A stretch of DNA of 64,000 nucleotides from Paenibacillus sp. USDA918EY (GTDB lineage: Bacteria; Bacillota; Bacilli; Paenibacillales; Paenibacillaceae), in contig NZ_WTWY01000020.1 in the NCBI RefSeq assembly GCF_009870825.1, positions 1-64,000 of the forward strand. Reading direction: 5' to 3'. The notes under the pieces were generated by a model. That model was not told the origin of the DNA, did no database searches, and was given only the letters and a program-made list of their open reading frames with translations. The translations under genes and the position numbers were made by a program. Below, piece after piece: positions 25,409 through 34,416 of the stretch; within the stretch, counting starts at the first letter, position 1, and each line of letters begins with the position of its first letter.

Positions 25409-25593
25409 AACCTGCGTGAACTGCCGGTATGTATCGGTTTACGGCCGCTTGGGCCGTCTTGCAAACCGTCTAATCTTGCTAAGAGTAAGCTTGCTTGAAG
25501 CTCACCCATAGGCCCTTACCTTCTTCGATCCGTCTGCCTTAGCCTTACCTTCCTGAATCACCGAGCCAAGATCAACCCAGGCTCTCCCCGCCT

Positions 25594-26475
25594 CTACGCA
25601 AAAATCCGCAAATGCTGATGCAGCACCGAAAACCGGCCCGGAAGCGTTCCGCCCAGCTCGCCGTCGAGGTTGAGCAGCACCTTGCCCGGGGAAGTGACTT
25701 CCATCGAACGGGTGCGGAAATACACGACCTTCTTGTCGTTGAAATGCTCGCCGCGCAGCGCCAGCGTAACGACCCGGACGAACTCCGCCAGGTTGCATTT
25801 TTTGAGGGCGATCACGTCGAGCAGGCCGTCGTCGATCCGCGCGCCGGGAGCGAGCTTTTCGAAGCCGCCGACCGAGTTCGTGTTGGTGATCAGAAAAATC
25901 ATGAATTCGTCGTGGATCGTCTCCTGCCCTTCGGCTTCGATGATCAGCTCCTGCGGTGACAGGCTGACCATTTTTTCGACCCCTTTAATGTAATAAGCGA
26001 GCTGCCCGATCATCGTCTTCAGGCGGCTTGGCACGTCATAGGTCAGCTCCGTCAACGTCCCTCCGCCCGCAATGTTGATAAAATATCGGTCATTGGCTTT
26101 TCCGACGTCGATCGGACGGGTCTGCTGCCGGATCACCAGATCGCAGTAATCTTCCCAGTTTCTCGGGATGCCCAGCCCGCGCGCAAAATCATTGGTCGTT
26201 CCCACCGGAAAAATGCCGAGCGGAGGCACGTTCTCCTTGCCGGCCATTCCGTTGATTACCTCATTGAGCGTGCCGTCGCCGCCCGCGGCGATAATCATAT
26301 CGTATCCGCGTTCCACGGCGTCCACAGCCGCCGCCGTCGCGTCGCCTTCGCCCGTCGTCGCATGGCAGGAGGCTTCGATGCCGCCCAGATCAAGCCGCTG
26401 CAGCACGTCCGGCAGACGCCGTCTCATTTCCTCCCGGCCTGAGGTGGGATTATAAATCAATCTTGCTCTTTTCAT
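25594..26475 (-). CDS. dgkB: Diacylglycerol/lipid kinase, DgkB family
   Basis: A 293-residue membrane-associated lipid kinase that recycles diacylglycerol to phosphatidic acid. The nucleotide-binding signature AAGGDGTLNEVINGM is near residue 65, followed by GIFPVGTTNDFARGLGIP, and a C-terminal DGxLDV-type motif (IDDGLLDVIALKK). Length and order match DgkB/YegS-type kinases. Start ATG 26475 opens directly into the RARLIYNPTSGRE strand typical of the family. Confidence 0.92.
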   Translation of the reverse strand: MKRARLIYNPTSGREEMRRRLPDVLQRLDLGGIEASCHATTGEGDATAAAVDAVERGYDMIIAAGGDGTLNEVINGMAGKENVPPLGIFPVGTTNDFARGLGIPRNWEDYCDLVIRQQTRPIDVGKANDRYFINIAGGGTLTELTYDVPSRLKTMIGQLAYYIKGVEKMVSLSPQELIIEAEGQETIHDEFMIFLITNTNSVGGFEKLAPGARIDDGLLDVIALKKCNLAEFVRVVTLALRGEHFNDKKVVYFRTRSMEVTSPGKVLLNLDGELGGTLPGRFSVLHQHLRIFA

Positions 26476-26583
26476 TACTAAACGCCACCCATTTTAGGAA
26501 TTCACACCGTATGATTGCTCCATGGGGATATCGCCCAAACATAAAGCTTCAGAAAAACGCTCCCCACAGAAAAATATAGCTCA

Positions 26584-27348
26584 TTATTCCTTTTTTAACC
26601 AGTCTTGAACCTGCTGGTCGATCCACGCCGTCAGCAGCGGATGCGGCAGCAGCGCTTTCCCGGAATACAGGTAGCTCAAGCCTTCCAGACGTTTCGGAAT
26701 CACTTCGCGGATAAAATAGCCTTCACTCAAAAAAACCGGAGCCGCAATCGTCTGCATTCCCCGTTCCTTCTGCCAATATTCCACTTTCGCGCGAACATTG
26801 TCCGGCCGCAGCAGCGCTACATCGCTGGCGGCGAAGCCGCCGATGTCCCGCACCTGATCCGCAAGCCGCTCGAAGCCGTTTTCCCAGCGTTTGCGAAAAC
26901 TTTCATAGCTGCTTCCATGTCCGATCAGGACAAGAGCTTCCCGCTCCGGATTTCGGGATACCGGCCGTATTTTATCCCACAACATTTCGGCCACGAAAGG
27001 ACCATGCTCGATCGGCGAGCCGTAATGAATGGTCGCGCTGACCCGGAACGGCTCCAGATCGCTGTCGAACGAGGGAGCGTCCAGCACGCCAAGCGCGTAT
27101 GCGATTTCGTTCACATGTGTGCTCCCGGAAGAAACGAACAGCGGAATCACCAGGATGTCGGTGACCCCCTGGCTTTCAAGCTGATCGATGCCATCTTGAA
27201 TCAGTCGTCCTTCCACGATTTCCAAGAACGAAGCCGCCACAGGGAGGTCTCCCCGCAGCGGCAGCTGATGGATGGCGCCATCGACCAGATCGACCCAAGC
27301 CTGTTCCCTTGAGCCGTGGCTGATGATTAATACGCCCCGTTTGCGCAT
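26584..27348 (-). CDS. CbiX/SirB-like chelatase
   Basis: Protein of about 254 residues with two tandem CbiX-type half domains. The first has ISHGSREQAW and SGSTHVNEIAYALG, whose His residues resemble chelatase metal ligands; the second has LIGHGSSYESF and FLSEGYFIREVIPKRL. Such enzymes insert Co or Fe into sirohydrochlorin. ATG 27348 begins one base after the YerC stop; a TTG at 27360 is an in-frame alternative. Neither has a strong site, so coupling to yerC translation is likely. No other cobalamin or siroheme gene is nearby. Confidence 0.85.
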   Translation of the reverse strand: MRKRGVLIISHGSREQAWVDLVDGAIHQLPLRGDLPVAASFLEIVEGRLIQDGIDQLESQGVTDILVIPLFVSSGSTHVNEIAYALGVLDAPSFDSDLEPFRVSATIHYGSPIEHGPFVAEMLWDKIRPVSRNPEREALVLIGHGSSYESFRKRWENGFERLADQVRDIGGFAASDVALLRPDNVRAKVEYWQKERGMQTIAAPVFLSEGYFIREVIPKRLEGLSYLYSGKALLPHPLLTAWIDQQVQDWLKKE

Positions 27349-27349
27349 C

Positions 27350-27640
27350 TTATCGTCCAAGACGGTCTAAAGTCATTTTATACCCTTCGTTGCCATAATT
27401 CAAACACCGTTTCACGCGGGAAATGGTTGCGGTGCTCGCTCCCGTTTCGGCTTCGATCTGGTTGTACGTGCAGCCTTTGCCAAGCATGCGCGCAACCTCC
27501 AGACGCTGGGACAGGGATTGGATTTCATTGACCGTGCACAGATCGTCGAAGAACACGTAACATTCTTCAACGCTCTTCAGCGTTAAAATGGCCTCAAATA
27601 ATTGATCAATACTTTTATCATTAAGTTTCTTCAGTTGCAC
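27350..27640 (-). CDS. yerC: YerC/YecD-type TrpR-like regulator
   Basis: A 96-residue all-helical protein of the TrpR-related YerC family. The helix-turn-helix lies at EVARMLGKGCTYNQIEAETGAS and continues into ATISRVKRCLNYGNEGYK. The length is normal. Relatives in Bacillus lie near yerB and dgkB, as here, though the intervening genes differ. Upstream ATG 27640; the gene is followed by the chelatase with a one-base gap. Confidence 0.92.
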   Translation of the reverse strand: MQLKKLNDKSIDQLFEAILTLKSVEECYVFFDDLCTVNEIQSLSQRLEVARMLGKGCTYNQIEAETGASTATISRVKRCLNYGNEGYKMTLDRLGR

Positions 27641-28041
27641 TGAATCATCATCCTCTACTATTACTATGTATTTTCATTGTACCCGAGCGGGTATGGACTT
27701 TTCAAGCATTAACGGATTCACGCACTACAGAGCTGCAAGGCAGATGTGCCGTAAAAGCCGGTGCGGCGCCGCGTTTCCGTTCCCGGATTTTTTTACCATC
27801 ATTCATGAAAACGCTTTAATTATACCCTACCAAAACGGGATTGTATAGCTTTGATAGCAAAAGAGAACCTTCCCGCTCCCCGGCCCATATCATGAATACA
27901 GCCGGCCCGGCCCGTTCCGCCGGTTCTCTGGGTATTCGCCCGATTCCGCTCCTATCCCTGTCTACCGGGCATTCGTCCATACCGTATGTTTGCCCATGAC
28001 ATACAGTATAGTAAACCATTCCAAAAAGGAAAGTGATATCC
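27641..28041. other. Divergent intergenic region, no gene seen
   Basis: About 400 bases between yerC and the next plus-strand gene. It should hold promoters for both, but I found no clear consensus pair and no coherent ORF. Confidence 0.4.
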
Positions 28042-28587
28042 ATGCCTGAGCATTACTATCACCGCAATAAGCCCCGCAACCAACATCGCGCGCTGGACGG
28101 CGGTCCTTTCTCCCCTTATCCATCCTATTCACCCTATCCGGGTATCCCTTATAGCGATTTCGCCGGCCCCGGCACGGGTCTCGTTCCCGTTCAGGGAGCA
28201 GAAGTCTTGGCAGGCACCGAAGCGTTGGCGGGAGCGGCCGAAGTGACCGCAGCAGCAGCCGCACCGGCAGCCGCCGCGGCCAAAACGGGATTTTCCCTCG
28301 CCAACCTCGGGGAGCTGAAAGGGCTGATCGACCGGATGGGCGGCATCGACGGCATCGTCAATTCGATCGGGAAGGTGCAAAAGGTGATGACCGGCGTGCA
28401 GCAGGTGGCGCCGATGTTCAAATTGTTTTTCGGAAAAGGGAAAACCAACGCCGCCGATGATTCGTCGGGATACCGGCCGCGGCGCAGAAGAAATTCCGGC
28501 CGAAGAAAATCCTCGTCCCGCAAACGCCCGAACACTACGAACCGTCCCGGCAAATCCGGTAAATCCTCCCGCAAAAAGCGGCGCTGA
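28042..28587 (+). CDS. Low-complexity basic protein, possibly YqfQ/VrrA-like
   Basis: A 181-residue protein with three zones: a Pro/Tyr/Gly-rich head (PFSPYPSYSPYPGIPYSD), an Ala-rich stretch, and a conserved-looking centre (LIDRMGGIDGIVNSIGKVQ, GVQQVAPMFKLFFGK). A very basic Arg/Lys/Ser tail ends it. The centre resembles YqfQ/VrrA-type proteins of spore formers, a weak match. The tail suggests nucleic acid or spore-coat contact. ATG 28042 follows AAAGGAAAGTG. Confidence 0.65.
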   Translation: MPEHYYHRNKPRNQHRALDGGPFSPYPSYSPYPGIPYSDFAGPGTGLVPVQGAEVLAGTEALAGAAEVTAAAAAPAAAAAKTGFSLANLGELKGLIDRMGGIDGIVNSIGKVQKVMTGVQQVAPMFKLFFGKGKTNAADDSSGYRPRRRRNSGRRKSSSRKRPNTTNRPGKSGKSSRKKRR

Positions 28588-28714
28588 CCAGACACATATC
28601 AGCCTTCCCTTCCGTTTTCCCGGACGGACCGTCGATCGGCCCCGAAAATTCCCGCGATTCCGGGCTGAGCGCTGCCCGCATGGCCGCAAGGGATACGTTT
28701 AACCGTTATAGAAA

Positions 28715-28740
28715 GGGGGCGCTAGCCGCCCCCTGTTTCC
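28715..28740 (+). terminator. GC-rich hairpin after the basic protein gene
   Basis: GGGGGCG and CGCCCCC form a 7-pair stem around CTAGC, followed by TGTTTCC; T-run weak. Confidence 0.55.
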
Positions 28741-28785
28741 ACGTTTTCACATCTCCCTCCAGAACTGTTCCGGATGATCGATCAC

Positions 28786-28809
28786 AAAAAAAGCCGCTAT
28801 AGCGCGGCT
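28786..28809 (-). terminator. Terminator of corA
   Basis: Minus strand AGCCGCGCTATAGCGGCT followed by TTTTTT, 15 bases after the corA stop. Confidence 0.85.
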
Positions 28810-28823
28810 TCAACCGAATATTT

Positions 28824-29783
28824 TCACTTAAACCATCCCCGCCGCTGAAACCAAAGCACCATGCCGACGGCCAAGGCGAACATAAGCACGAGCACCGCAG
28901 GGTAGCCGTATTTCCAGCCCAGCTCCGGCATATTCGTGAAGTTCATCCCGTAGATCCCGGCGATCAGCGTCAGCGGCATGAACACGGTCGTGATGACCGT
29001 CAGCGTCTTCATGATGGCGTTCATCCGGTTGGAATTCAGCGAGATGTAGCTGTCCCGCAGATCGGCCGTCATTTCGCGGTCCGCCTCGATCATGTCGGTC
29101 AGCTTCAGCAGATGGTCGTAAATGTCGCCGAAATACACCTTATGCTCTGTGCTGCTTTGGACATGCTGGGAGTTGACGACCCGGTACAGCAAATCGCGCA
29201 TCGGCACCACGGTGCGGCGCAGCTTGAGCAGCCGTCCGCGCAGCTCGAATACCTGCCTCATCAGATCGTCCACCGATTCCTTGCTGCCCCGGTTTTCCAG
29301 CTCCGCCAGCTCGTCTTCGATCGTGAACACGCCCGGAAAATATTTGTCGACCAGCTTGTCCATCACATTGTATGCGCAGGATACCGGCCCGCGGGACCAG
29401 ATTTTCCGGTCATGGGCATGCTGGATGATTTCCTTCCACGCCTCATCCACCTCTTCCAGCTCCTTGCTGTGGAACGATACGAGCAGATCCTGCCCGAGAA
29501 ACAGATCCACCTCTTCGACTTGGAGCGTCTCGGGATCGATCGCATGCAGCACGAAAAATTGCAGATCCTCGTAATTGTCCAGCTTCGGGCGCTGCAGCAC
29601 ATGAAGGCAGTCCTCCACCGCCAGCGGATGAAAATGAAAGTAAGTCGTTAAAAGAGCGGATTCTTCCTCCGTCGGCGCGTTAAAATCCACCCACATCCAG
29701 GCGTAATCCTCCGGGCGGATGTCCTGAAGCGGTATGTCCGTGACCACCTCATGCAAATGGGTCAAAGCCAGCGTGCGTATCAT
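28824..29783 (-). CDS. corA: CorA-family magnesium/divalent cation channel
   Basis: A 319-residue membrane protein with a large cytosolic N-terminal alpha/beta domain, a long stalk helix and two C-terminal membrane helices. The signature YGMNFTNMPEL at the end of the first membrane helix (near residue 280) is the GMN selectivity motif, and the C-terminus ends in basic residues (RRGWFK). Length matches CorA. It is monocistronic with its own terminator. Confidence 0.95.
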   Translation of the reverse strand: MIRTLALTHLHEVVTDIPLQDIRPEDYAWMWVDFNAPTEEESALLTTYFHFHPLAVEDCLHVLQRPKLDNYEDLQFFVLHAIDPETLQVEEVDLFLGQDLLVSFHSKELEEVDEAWKEIIQHAHDRKIWSRGPVSCAYNVMDKLVDKYFPGVFTIEDELAELENRGSKESVDDLMRQVFELRGRLLKLRRTVVPMRDLLYRVVNSQHVQSSTEHKVYFGDIYDHLLKLTDMIEADREMTADLRDSYISLNSNRMNAIMKTLTVITTVFMPLTLIAGIYGMNFTNMPELGWKYGYPAVLVLMFALAVGMVLWFQRRGWFK

Positions 29784-30002
29784 CGGTTATCGGTAAACTC
29801 CTTTCCAAACGGGATGAGGGCCAAACGTCCGTCCCTTGCATCGTCCATTGCATCGTTCCTTCCATTGTACAGCAAAGACCGCCCGTTCGCGAAATCCGCA
29901 TGAAGCGGTGCGGCTGCTGCACGGAGTGCGAGAACCCCGCCAACGACTGAAAAACACGCCTGAGAAACCTGAAAACGCGGGCGAAGGCCGATCCGGGCAT
30001 AC

Positions 30003-30027
30003 AAAAAAGCCAACCTCATCGATTGGC
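30003..30027 (-). terminator. Terminator of the DUF47-pit operon
   Basis: GCCAA/TTGGC stem with a 9-base loop followed by TTTTTT on the minus strand, 30 bases after the pit stop. Confidence 0.8.
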
Positions 30028-30056
30028 CCCCACTTCATATCCATATGTTTTTATGT

Positions 30057-31046
30057 CTAGAATAAAATCTTATAAATAATGCCTGCCAGTACCGCGGAAA
30101 TCGGGATGGTGATAAACCACGTAACGACGATCCGTCCGGCCAGCGACCATTTCACTTCGGAAAAACGCTTGGCGCTGCCAACCCCGAGAATGGCGGAGGT
30201 TACCGCATGCGTCGTACTGACTGGCAAGTGCAGCAGCGTGGCGCCGAAAATGACGGAAGCCGACGTAAAGTCCGCGGCAAAGCCGTTGATCGGCTCGATT
30301 TTGAAAATTTTCGTTCCCATCGTCTTGATGATCTTCCAGCCGCCAATGGAGGTGCCGAGCGCCATCGAGGTGGCCGCAGCGATTTTGACCCAAAGCGGAA
30401 CTTCAAGATGTTCAAGGCGTCCGGAGGACACGAGCGCGAACGTAATGATCCCCATCGCTTTCTGCGCGTCGTTCGTGCCGTGCGTAAACGATTGGGCGGC
30501 TGCCGTGACGATCTGCATCATCCGGAAGCCTTTGTTCACGGTATGCGGGCTTTTTTTCGCAAAAATCCATTTCAGGATCGTCATGATGATATAACCGACC
30601 ACAAACGCGATCAACGGGGAAAGCAGCAGTCCTTCCACGATTTCGACGAATCCGCTCCATTTGACATGATTCGAACCGGCTCCGACGAATACCGCTCCCG
30701 CCAAGGCGCCGATAAGCGCGTGCGAGGAAGAGGACGGAATCCCCAGCCACCAGGTTGCGAGGTTCCATATGATCGCGGCCAGCAGCGTGGCGATGACGAC
30801 CTCGATCCCGTTATCGAGCGAGGCAGGATCCGCGACGCTTCCGCCGATTTTTTTCGCGACCCCCGTAAACATGATGGCACCGACGAAGTTCATGATCGCC
30901 GCCAAAATGATCGCCGTCCGCGGCTTGAGCGCCCGGGTCGAGACCGAAGTCGCGATCGCGTTCGCCGTGTCATGGAAACCGTTGATGAAGTCGAACGCCA
31001 GCGCCAGGAAGATGACAATGCCTATTACAATGATTGGTGTCTCCAT
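30057..31046 (-). CDS. pit: Low-affinity inorganic phosphate transporter, Pit family
   Basis: A 329-residue membrane symporter for phosphate (probably as metal-phosphate). The duplicated PiT signature is visible: FDFINGFHDTANAIATSVST near residue 20 and FTHGTNDAQKAMGIITFAL near 190, with GAxxxGxxV-type helices between. It begins 15 bases after the DUF47 gene, and the two form an operon as in Bacillus (ykaA-pit). ATG 31046 follows AAGGGG by about 11 bases. Confidence 0.94.
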   Translation of the reverse strand: METPIIVIGIVIFLALAFDFINGFHDTANAIATSVSTRALKPRTAIILAAIMNFVGAIMFTGVAKKIGGSVADPASLDNGIEVVIATLLAAIIWNLATWWLGIPSSSSHALIGALAGAVFVGAGSNHVKWSGFVEIVEGLLLSPLIAFVVGYIIMTILKWIFAKKSPHTVNKGFRMMQIVTAAAQSFTHGTNDAQKAMGIITFALVSSGRLEHLEVPLWVKIAAATSMALGTSIGGWKIIKTMGTKIFKIEPINGFAADFTSASVIFGATLLHLPVSTTHAVTSAILGVGSAKRFSEVKWSLAGRIVVTWFITIPISAVLAGIIYKILF

Positions 31047-31061
31047 TTGTCTGTAAACCCC

Positions 31062-31676
31062 TTACGAGTTGCTCATAATGATCGATTCCAGCATATTGGC
31101 CACATCTTCGCAGGTATCCGTGGTCGTTTCGAGACGTTCGTAGATTTCCTTGCGTTTGATCAGTTCGATCGGATCGGATACTTTGGCGAACAGGGCTTTG
31201 ATGGAAATGCGAAGCAGCTCGTCCGCTTGGTTTTCCAGATCGTTCAGACGAATGGTATATTCGCGGATGGCAAGAAGCTTTTTCTGGGACAGGAGGTGAA
31301 CCGCCTTTTGGATCTCGTAGGCAGACTGCCGCAAAATTTCCGCAAACTGAATGATATATTCGTCAGGGTCCGGCAGATGGTACATATCGAAGCGGGAAGC
31401 GCAGGCTTCCAGCCCGTCCATGACATCGTCCATGCTGGTTGTCAGATCCATAATATCGTCGCGTTCGATCGGCGTTATAAACGTTTTGTTGAGTTCCGTA
31501 ATAATGGTGTGTGTAAATTCGTCACACTGCGACTCAAACTTTTTCATTTCGTTGGCAAAAAGAACCACATCTTGGAGATTGGCCACATGCTGGGCGAAAT
31601 AATCGGCAGCCTGCACAATCGTATCGGCCATATTCTCCAAAGTTTGGAAGAATATGTCCTTTTTCTTCAATTTCAT
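31062..31676 (-). CDS. DUF47/PhoU-like Pit accessory protein
   Basis: A 204-residue all-helical cytosolic protein of the DUF47 (YkaA) family, which accompanies Pit transporters and is thought to regulate them. Typical segments: FFQTLENMADTIVQAADYFA, TPIERDDIMDLTTSMDDVMD (metal-binding acidic motif) and KRKEIYERLETTTDTCEDVA. ATG 31676 follows AAAGGGG by 7 bases. First gene of the two-gene operon. Confidence 0.93.
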   Translation of the reverse strand: MKLKKKDIFFQTLENMADTIVQAADYFAQHVANLQDVVLFANEMKKFESQCDEFTHTIITELNKTFITPIERDDIMDLTTSMDDVMDGLEACASRFDMYHLPDPDEYIIQFAEILRQSAYEIQKAVHLLSQKKLLAIREYTIRLNDLENQADELLRISIKALFAKVSDPIELIKRKEIYERLETTTDTCEDVANMLESIIMSNS

Positions 31677-31806
31677 ACGATAACCCCTTTACTTAAGATT
31701 GCTTGTATAAATTGAACAAAAGTTTAATCCTCCATATGCCGCTTCCTGCCGGGGTTCACATGGCCCTTTTCTTTCATCCAATTTATATAAGAACGCGCGA
31801 AAACAG

Positions 31807-31906
31807 AAAAAAAGACAACCCTAGTTATCTTATCAATCCACGGCGTATTTTGTAAAGATTACGGCTTTCAATTTTCGCGTATACGTAAGGGTTTGGCGGT
31901 TGTCTT
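31807..31906 (-). terminator. Long-armed stem with U-tract downstream of yerB
   Basis: Minus strand AAGACAACC (31906-31898) can pair with GGTTGTCTT (31820-31812) followed by TTTTT. The 77 bases between them could fold further. It lies between the yerB-like stop and the DUF47 start, so it could terminate the former or act as a leader of the latter. It matches no riboswitch I recognise. Confidence 0.4.
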
Positions 31907-32012
31907 ACCTTAAAATTACCCAATCTTCCGATAAATTATCCAAGCGCTGGATATGCCCCTGCCAGTATTTACATAACGCCGTCGAAATGGGGCACTGGAT
32001 CCGAGACGTTGC

Positions 32013-33125
32013 CTAATTTTGTTGAAAAATCTGAACGTGGCTTTCGAAGGTCGGCGCGTTCGGCACGATGTTGAAGTAAGTTGTACCCGGGTAAAGCGGC
32101 ACTTCCTTGCCGTCTTTAACGAAACGGATGACGTCTCCCTTGGCCCGCGCCCAGCGGCCTTTGGTCAGCTTTCCGCGCTGCAGCAGCATCGCTTCCCCGC
32201 CCGAGACGGTATCCACGGCCAGACGGCCCACGTCGTCGAGCGTTTTGTGGCCCGCGCCAAGAATGACGACGTTGGTCGCAGTCAGCTGCTCCCCGGTGTT
32301 CAGATCGACATGCGGTTTGCCGTTGATGGAGCGCTTGTACAGCTTGGTTGCTTCATCATACCGGTATTCGACCTTGTAGCTTTTGAGCAAAAACGTAATT
32401 TCGGCGCCGGACGCGTTCTCGCCCTCTGGAAGGTCCTCCTCGGCCCGGAACGGGTAGGCGGGGATATCCACTTCCTTTTTGTAACCGCGCTTGTCGGCGC
32501 CCTCCCTGAGCTTGTCTGCGTCCGAATACAGGTTATGCGGAGCCTTGCGCGATTTATCCCTCCAAAAGTATGCCCCTGCGTTGCCGATTTCATCAAGATC
32601 TTCCTTATGCTGCTTCTGCAAAATCGCGTAAGCGTCGTTGCTGCCGCCGGCATGCACGAGCACGCCGCCGTAGCTTTCCCCGATATCGATCAAATACGGA
32701 CGGATGCTGCGGATCGGGCCGATTTTTTCGTTTGTTCCCCTGCTTTGAAAAATGCCGATCAACCGCGTAATGCCGCCTTCGGCCAGCACTTCGTACACGA
32801 TATCCGCCTGGGTGAGCCCGGACTGCGGGCGCGCAGCGGCCGCGTTGTTGATCATAACCGCGAGCGGGCGTGCCGTTGCCGGCTTGGCCACCGGAAGTCC
32901 CGTCAAAGGCGCCGTGTATGCGGCCGTCTCCGGCTCGCCCGAAGTGATCGGGTCATCCTGCGCCGGCTCCTCCGGCGGCGTTTGTTCCTCCACAACCGGC
33001 GCCTGGGGCGCTTCCGCTTTCGGCTGTCCGCATGCGCTCAGCGCCGTCCCCAGCATCATCAGGCAGATCAGTCCGGTCCCTAGCTTGTACCACCTGCGCG
33101 TTTCCCCATTGCCCTGCTTCTTCAT
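32013..33125 (-). CDS. yerB: DUF3048 lipoprotein, YerB-like
   Basis: A 370-residue exported lipoprotein: signal peptide with lipobox GTALSAC near residue 32, then a Pro/Glu-rich linker (EEQTPPEEPAQDD). The DUF3048 domain follows (PLAVMINNAAAARPQSGLTQADIVYEV, IGPIRSIRPYLIDIGESYGG, NLYSDADKLREGA) with its C-terminal half containing HVDLNTGEQLTATNVVIL. YerB of Bacillus subtilis is the model and is located near yerC; the function is poorly known. No ribosome site stands out before ATG 33125. Confidence 0.9.
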   Translation of the reverse strand: MKKQGNGETRRWYKLGTGLICLMMLGTALSACGQPKAEAPQAPVVEEQTPPEEPAQDDPITSGEPETAAYTAPLTGLPVAKPATARPLAVMINNAAAARPQSGLTQADIVYEVLAEGGITRLIGIFQSRGTNEKIGPIRSIRPYLIDIGESYGGVLVHAGGSNDAYAILQKQHKEDLDEIGNAGAYFWRDKSRKAPHNLYSDADKLREGADKRGYKKEVDIPAYPFRAEEDLPEGENASGAEITFLLKSYKVEYRYDEATKLYKRSINGKPHVDLNTGEQLTATNVVILGAGHKTLDDVGRLAVDTVSGGEAMLLQRGKLTKGRWARAKGDVIRFVKDGKEVPLYPGTTYFNIVPNAPTFESHVQIFQQN

Positions 33126-33408
33126 TTACGAATAATCCCCCTTTTCTTTTTAACCGTGCTTCCTTTTTCCCCCATTTAATCACAAACAACAGCGTTTGTC
33201 TTTGATAAACGGCAAATTTCGGCCTTTGCTGACGGTAGCCGCGGGAAAAATATGAGTATTTTATTATAAATCGTAGATTAGGCTACTTGTCGGCGGATCA
33301 CTTTAATTTATAATTTAAGGATGTTATACCATTAAGTGTCAAAATACGAAACGGAAAAAGAATGACAAGGAGACACTTTGTACTAATGAAAAGGAGGAGT
33401 GGCAAAAC

Positions 33409-33924
33409 TTGTTCAACAACTGGCTGAGAAAAAATCAAATCGCAATGTGGCTGCTGACGGTCGTTCGGGTCTATTTGGGGTACACCTGGATGGAGGGCGG
33501 GATCAAGAAGTTGATCGGGGGTTTCGATGCCGGAGGTTTCCTCAAAGGCGCGATCGCCAAAGCATCGGGCGAGCATCCCGCCGTGCAAAGCTGGTGGGCG
33601 GCTTTTCTGAAACACGGGGCGCTGCCTGGCGTCAAGCTGTTCAACATCCTGATCCCGCTCGGCGAAACGCTTGTCGGCTTGGCTCTTCTTCTGGGAACCT
33701 TCGCAACCTTTGCCGCCTTGATGGGCATGGTCATGAACTTTGCCTTCCTCTTATCGGGCAGTATTAGCGTCAACCCTCAAATGATTCTGCTTGAAATGTT
33801 CCTCGTTGTCGCTGCCGCCAATGCCGGACGCATCGGTCTGGATTATTGGATTATGCCTTACCTGCGCAGCCTGTTCTCGAAAAAACAGACGATTTCCGCT
33901 TCCACTCCGCAACGAATTATTTAA
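33409..33924 (+). CDS. DoxX-family membrane protein, copy 1
   Basis: A 171-residue protein with four predicted membrane helices, beginning WLRKNQIAMWLLTVVRVYLGYTW and carrying the DoxX-type segment PLGETLVGLALLLGTFATFA. Members are linked to thiol or redox processes, without a settled function. TTG start 33409 follows AAGGAGGAG by about 9 bases. It is about 75-80% identical by eye to the DoxX gene 490 bases downstream, so the pair arose by duplication. Confidence 0.88.
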   Translation: MFNNWLRKNQIAMWLLTVVRVYLGYTWMEGGIKKLIGGFDAGGFLKGAIAKASGEHPAVQSWWAAFLKHGALPGVKLFNILIPLGETLVGLALLLGTFATFAALMGMVMNFAFLLSGSISVNPQMILLEMFLVVAAANAGRIGLDYWIMPYLRSLFSKKQTISASTPQRII

Positions 33925-34018
33925 CAGCAGCAACCGTTCAAGTCTAATCGAACATGCATGAATTCTCACACGGAGCCGGGCCGGATTTCCGTCCGGCTCA
34001 TTTTTTGCATTTCCGCCG

Positions 34019-34236
34019 GCATTTAGGTTCCTGCGCACAATTAGATTGTGACAATTAGATTTCTGGGCATAATTAAATTTTTCCGTATAACGAGATGCCT
34101 GTGCACAGTTTGATTCCTGCACTCATTTAAATTCCTGCAACATTTTAAATTCCAGTACACATTTATATTCCTGCACCATTTAGATTCCTGCACACATTTA
34201 GATTCCAGCACACATTTAAATTTCCTGCAAAAATAG
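34019..34236. repeat. Degenerate minisatellite between doxX paralogues
   Basis: About ten imperfect copies of an 18-21 base unit close to TTTAGATTCCTGCACACA (variants ATTCCAGCACACA, ATTCCTGCAACA). The best-preserved copies are at 34105-34236, decaying toward the left. Confidence 0.75.
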
Positions 34237-34256
34237 TTTTAAATTTTATATAAGAT

Positions 34257-34299
34257 TGTGATTTATATCACATATATTGTGAAAATTATCACATATAAT
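34257..34299 (+). promoter_or_regulatory. doxX2 promoter with two FNR/CRP-type sites
   Basis: Two perfect TGTGA-N6-TCACA motifs at 34257-34272 and 34278-34293, centres 21 bases apart, directly followed by TATAAT at 34294-34299. With a start near 34306 the first site is centred at -41.5, the usual activating position for FNR/CRP proteins. The second overlaps the -35 region. Confidence 0.8.
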
Positions 34300-34416
34300 A
34301 AAGACATGAAAGAGATGATCATCTTCCAAATCAACAACAAGAAGCGAAACACCAAGAACCAAGCAGGCTAGACGCTTCTCGAAAAAATATGTCATCAAAC
34401 CAAGGAGTGGTTCAAA

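Larger units (their letters stand above)
24997..25593. other. Intergenic stretch with rlmCD 3'-end remnants
   Basis: It holds the remnant at 25208-25310 and a terminator at 25347-25408, listed separately. The remainder shows nothing I can support as a gene. Confidence 0.5.

Noticed and set aside
30207..31715. 502-codon plus-strand frame opposite pit and DUF47
   Set aside because: Antisense to two well-conserved genes; Arg/Asp-rich composition typical of shadows.
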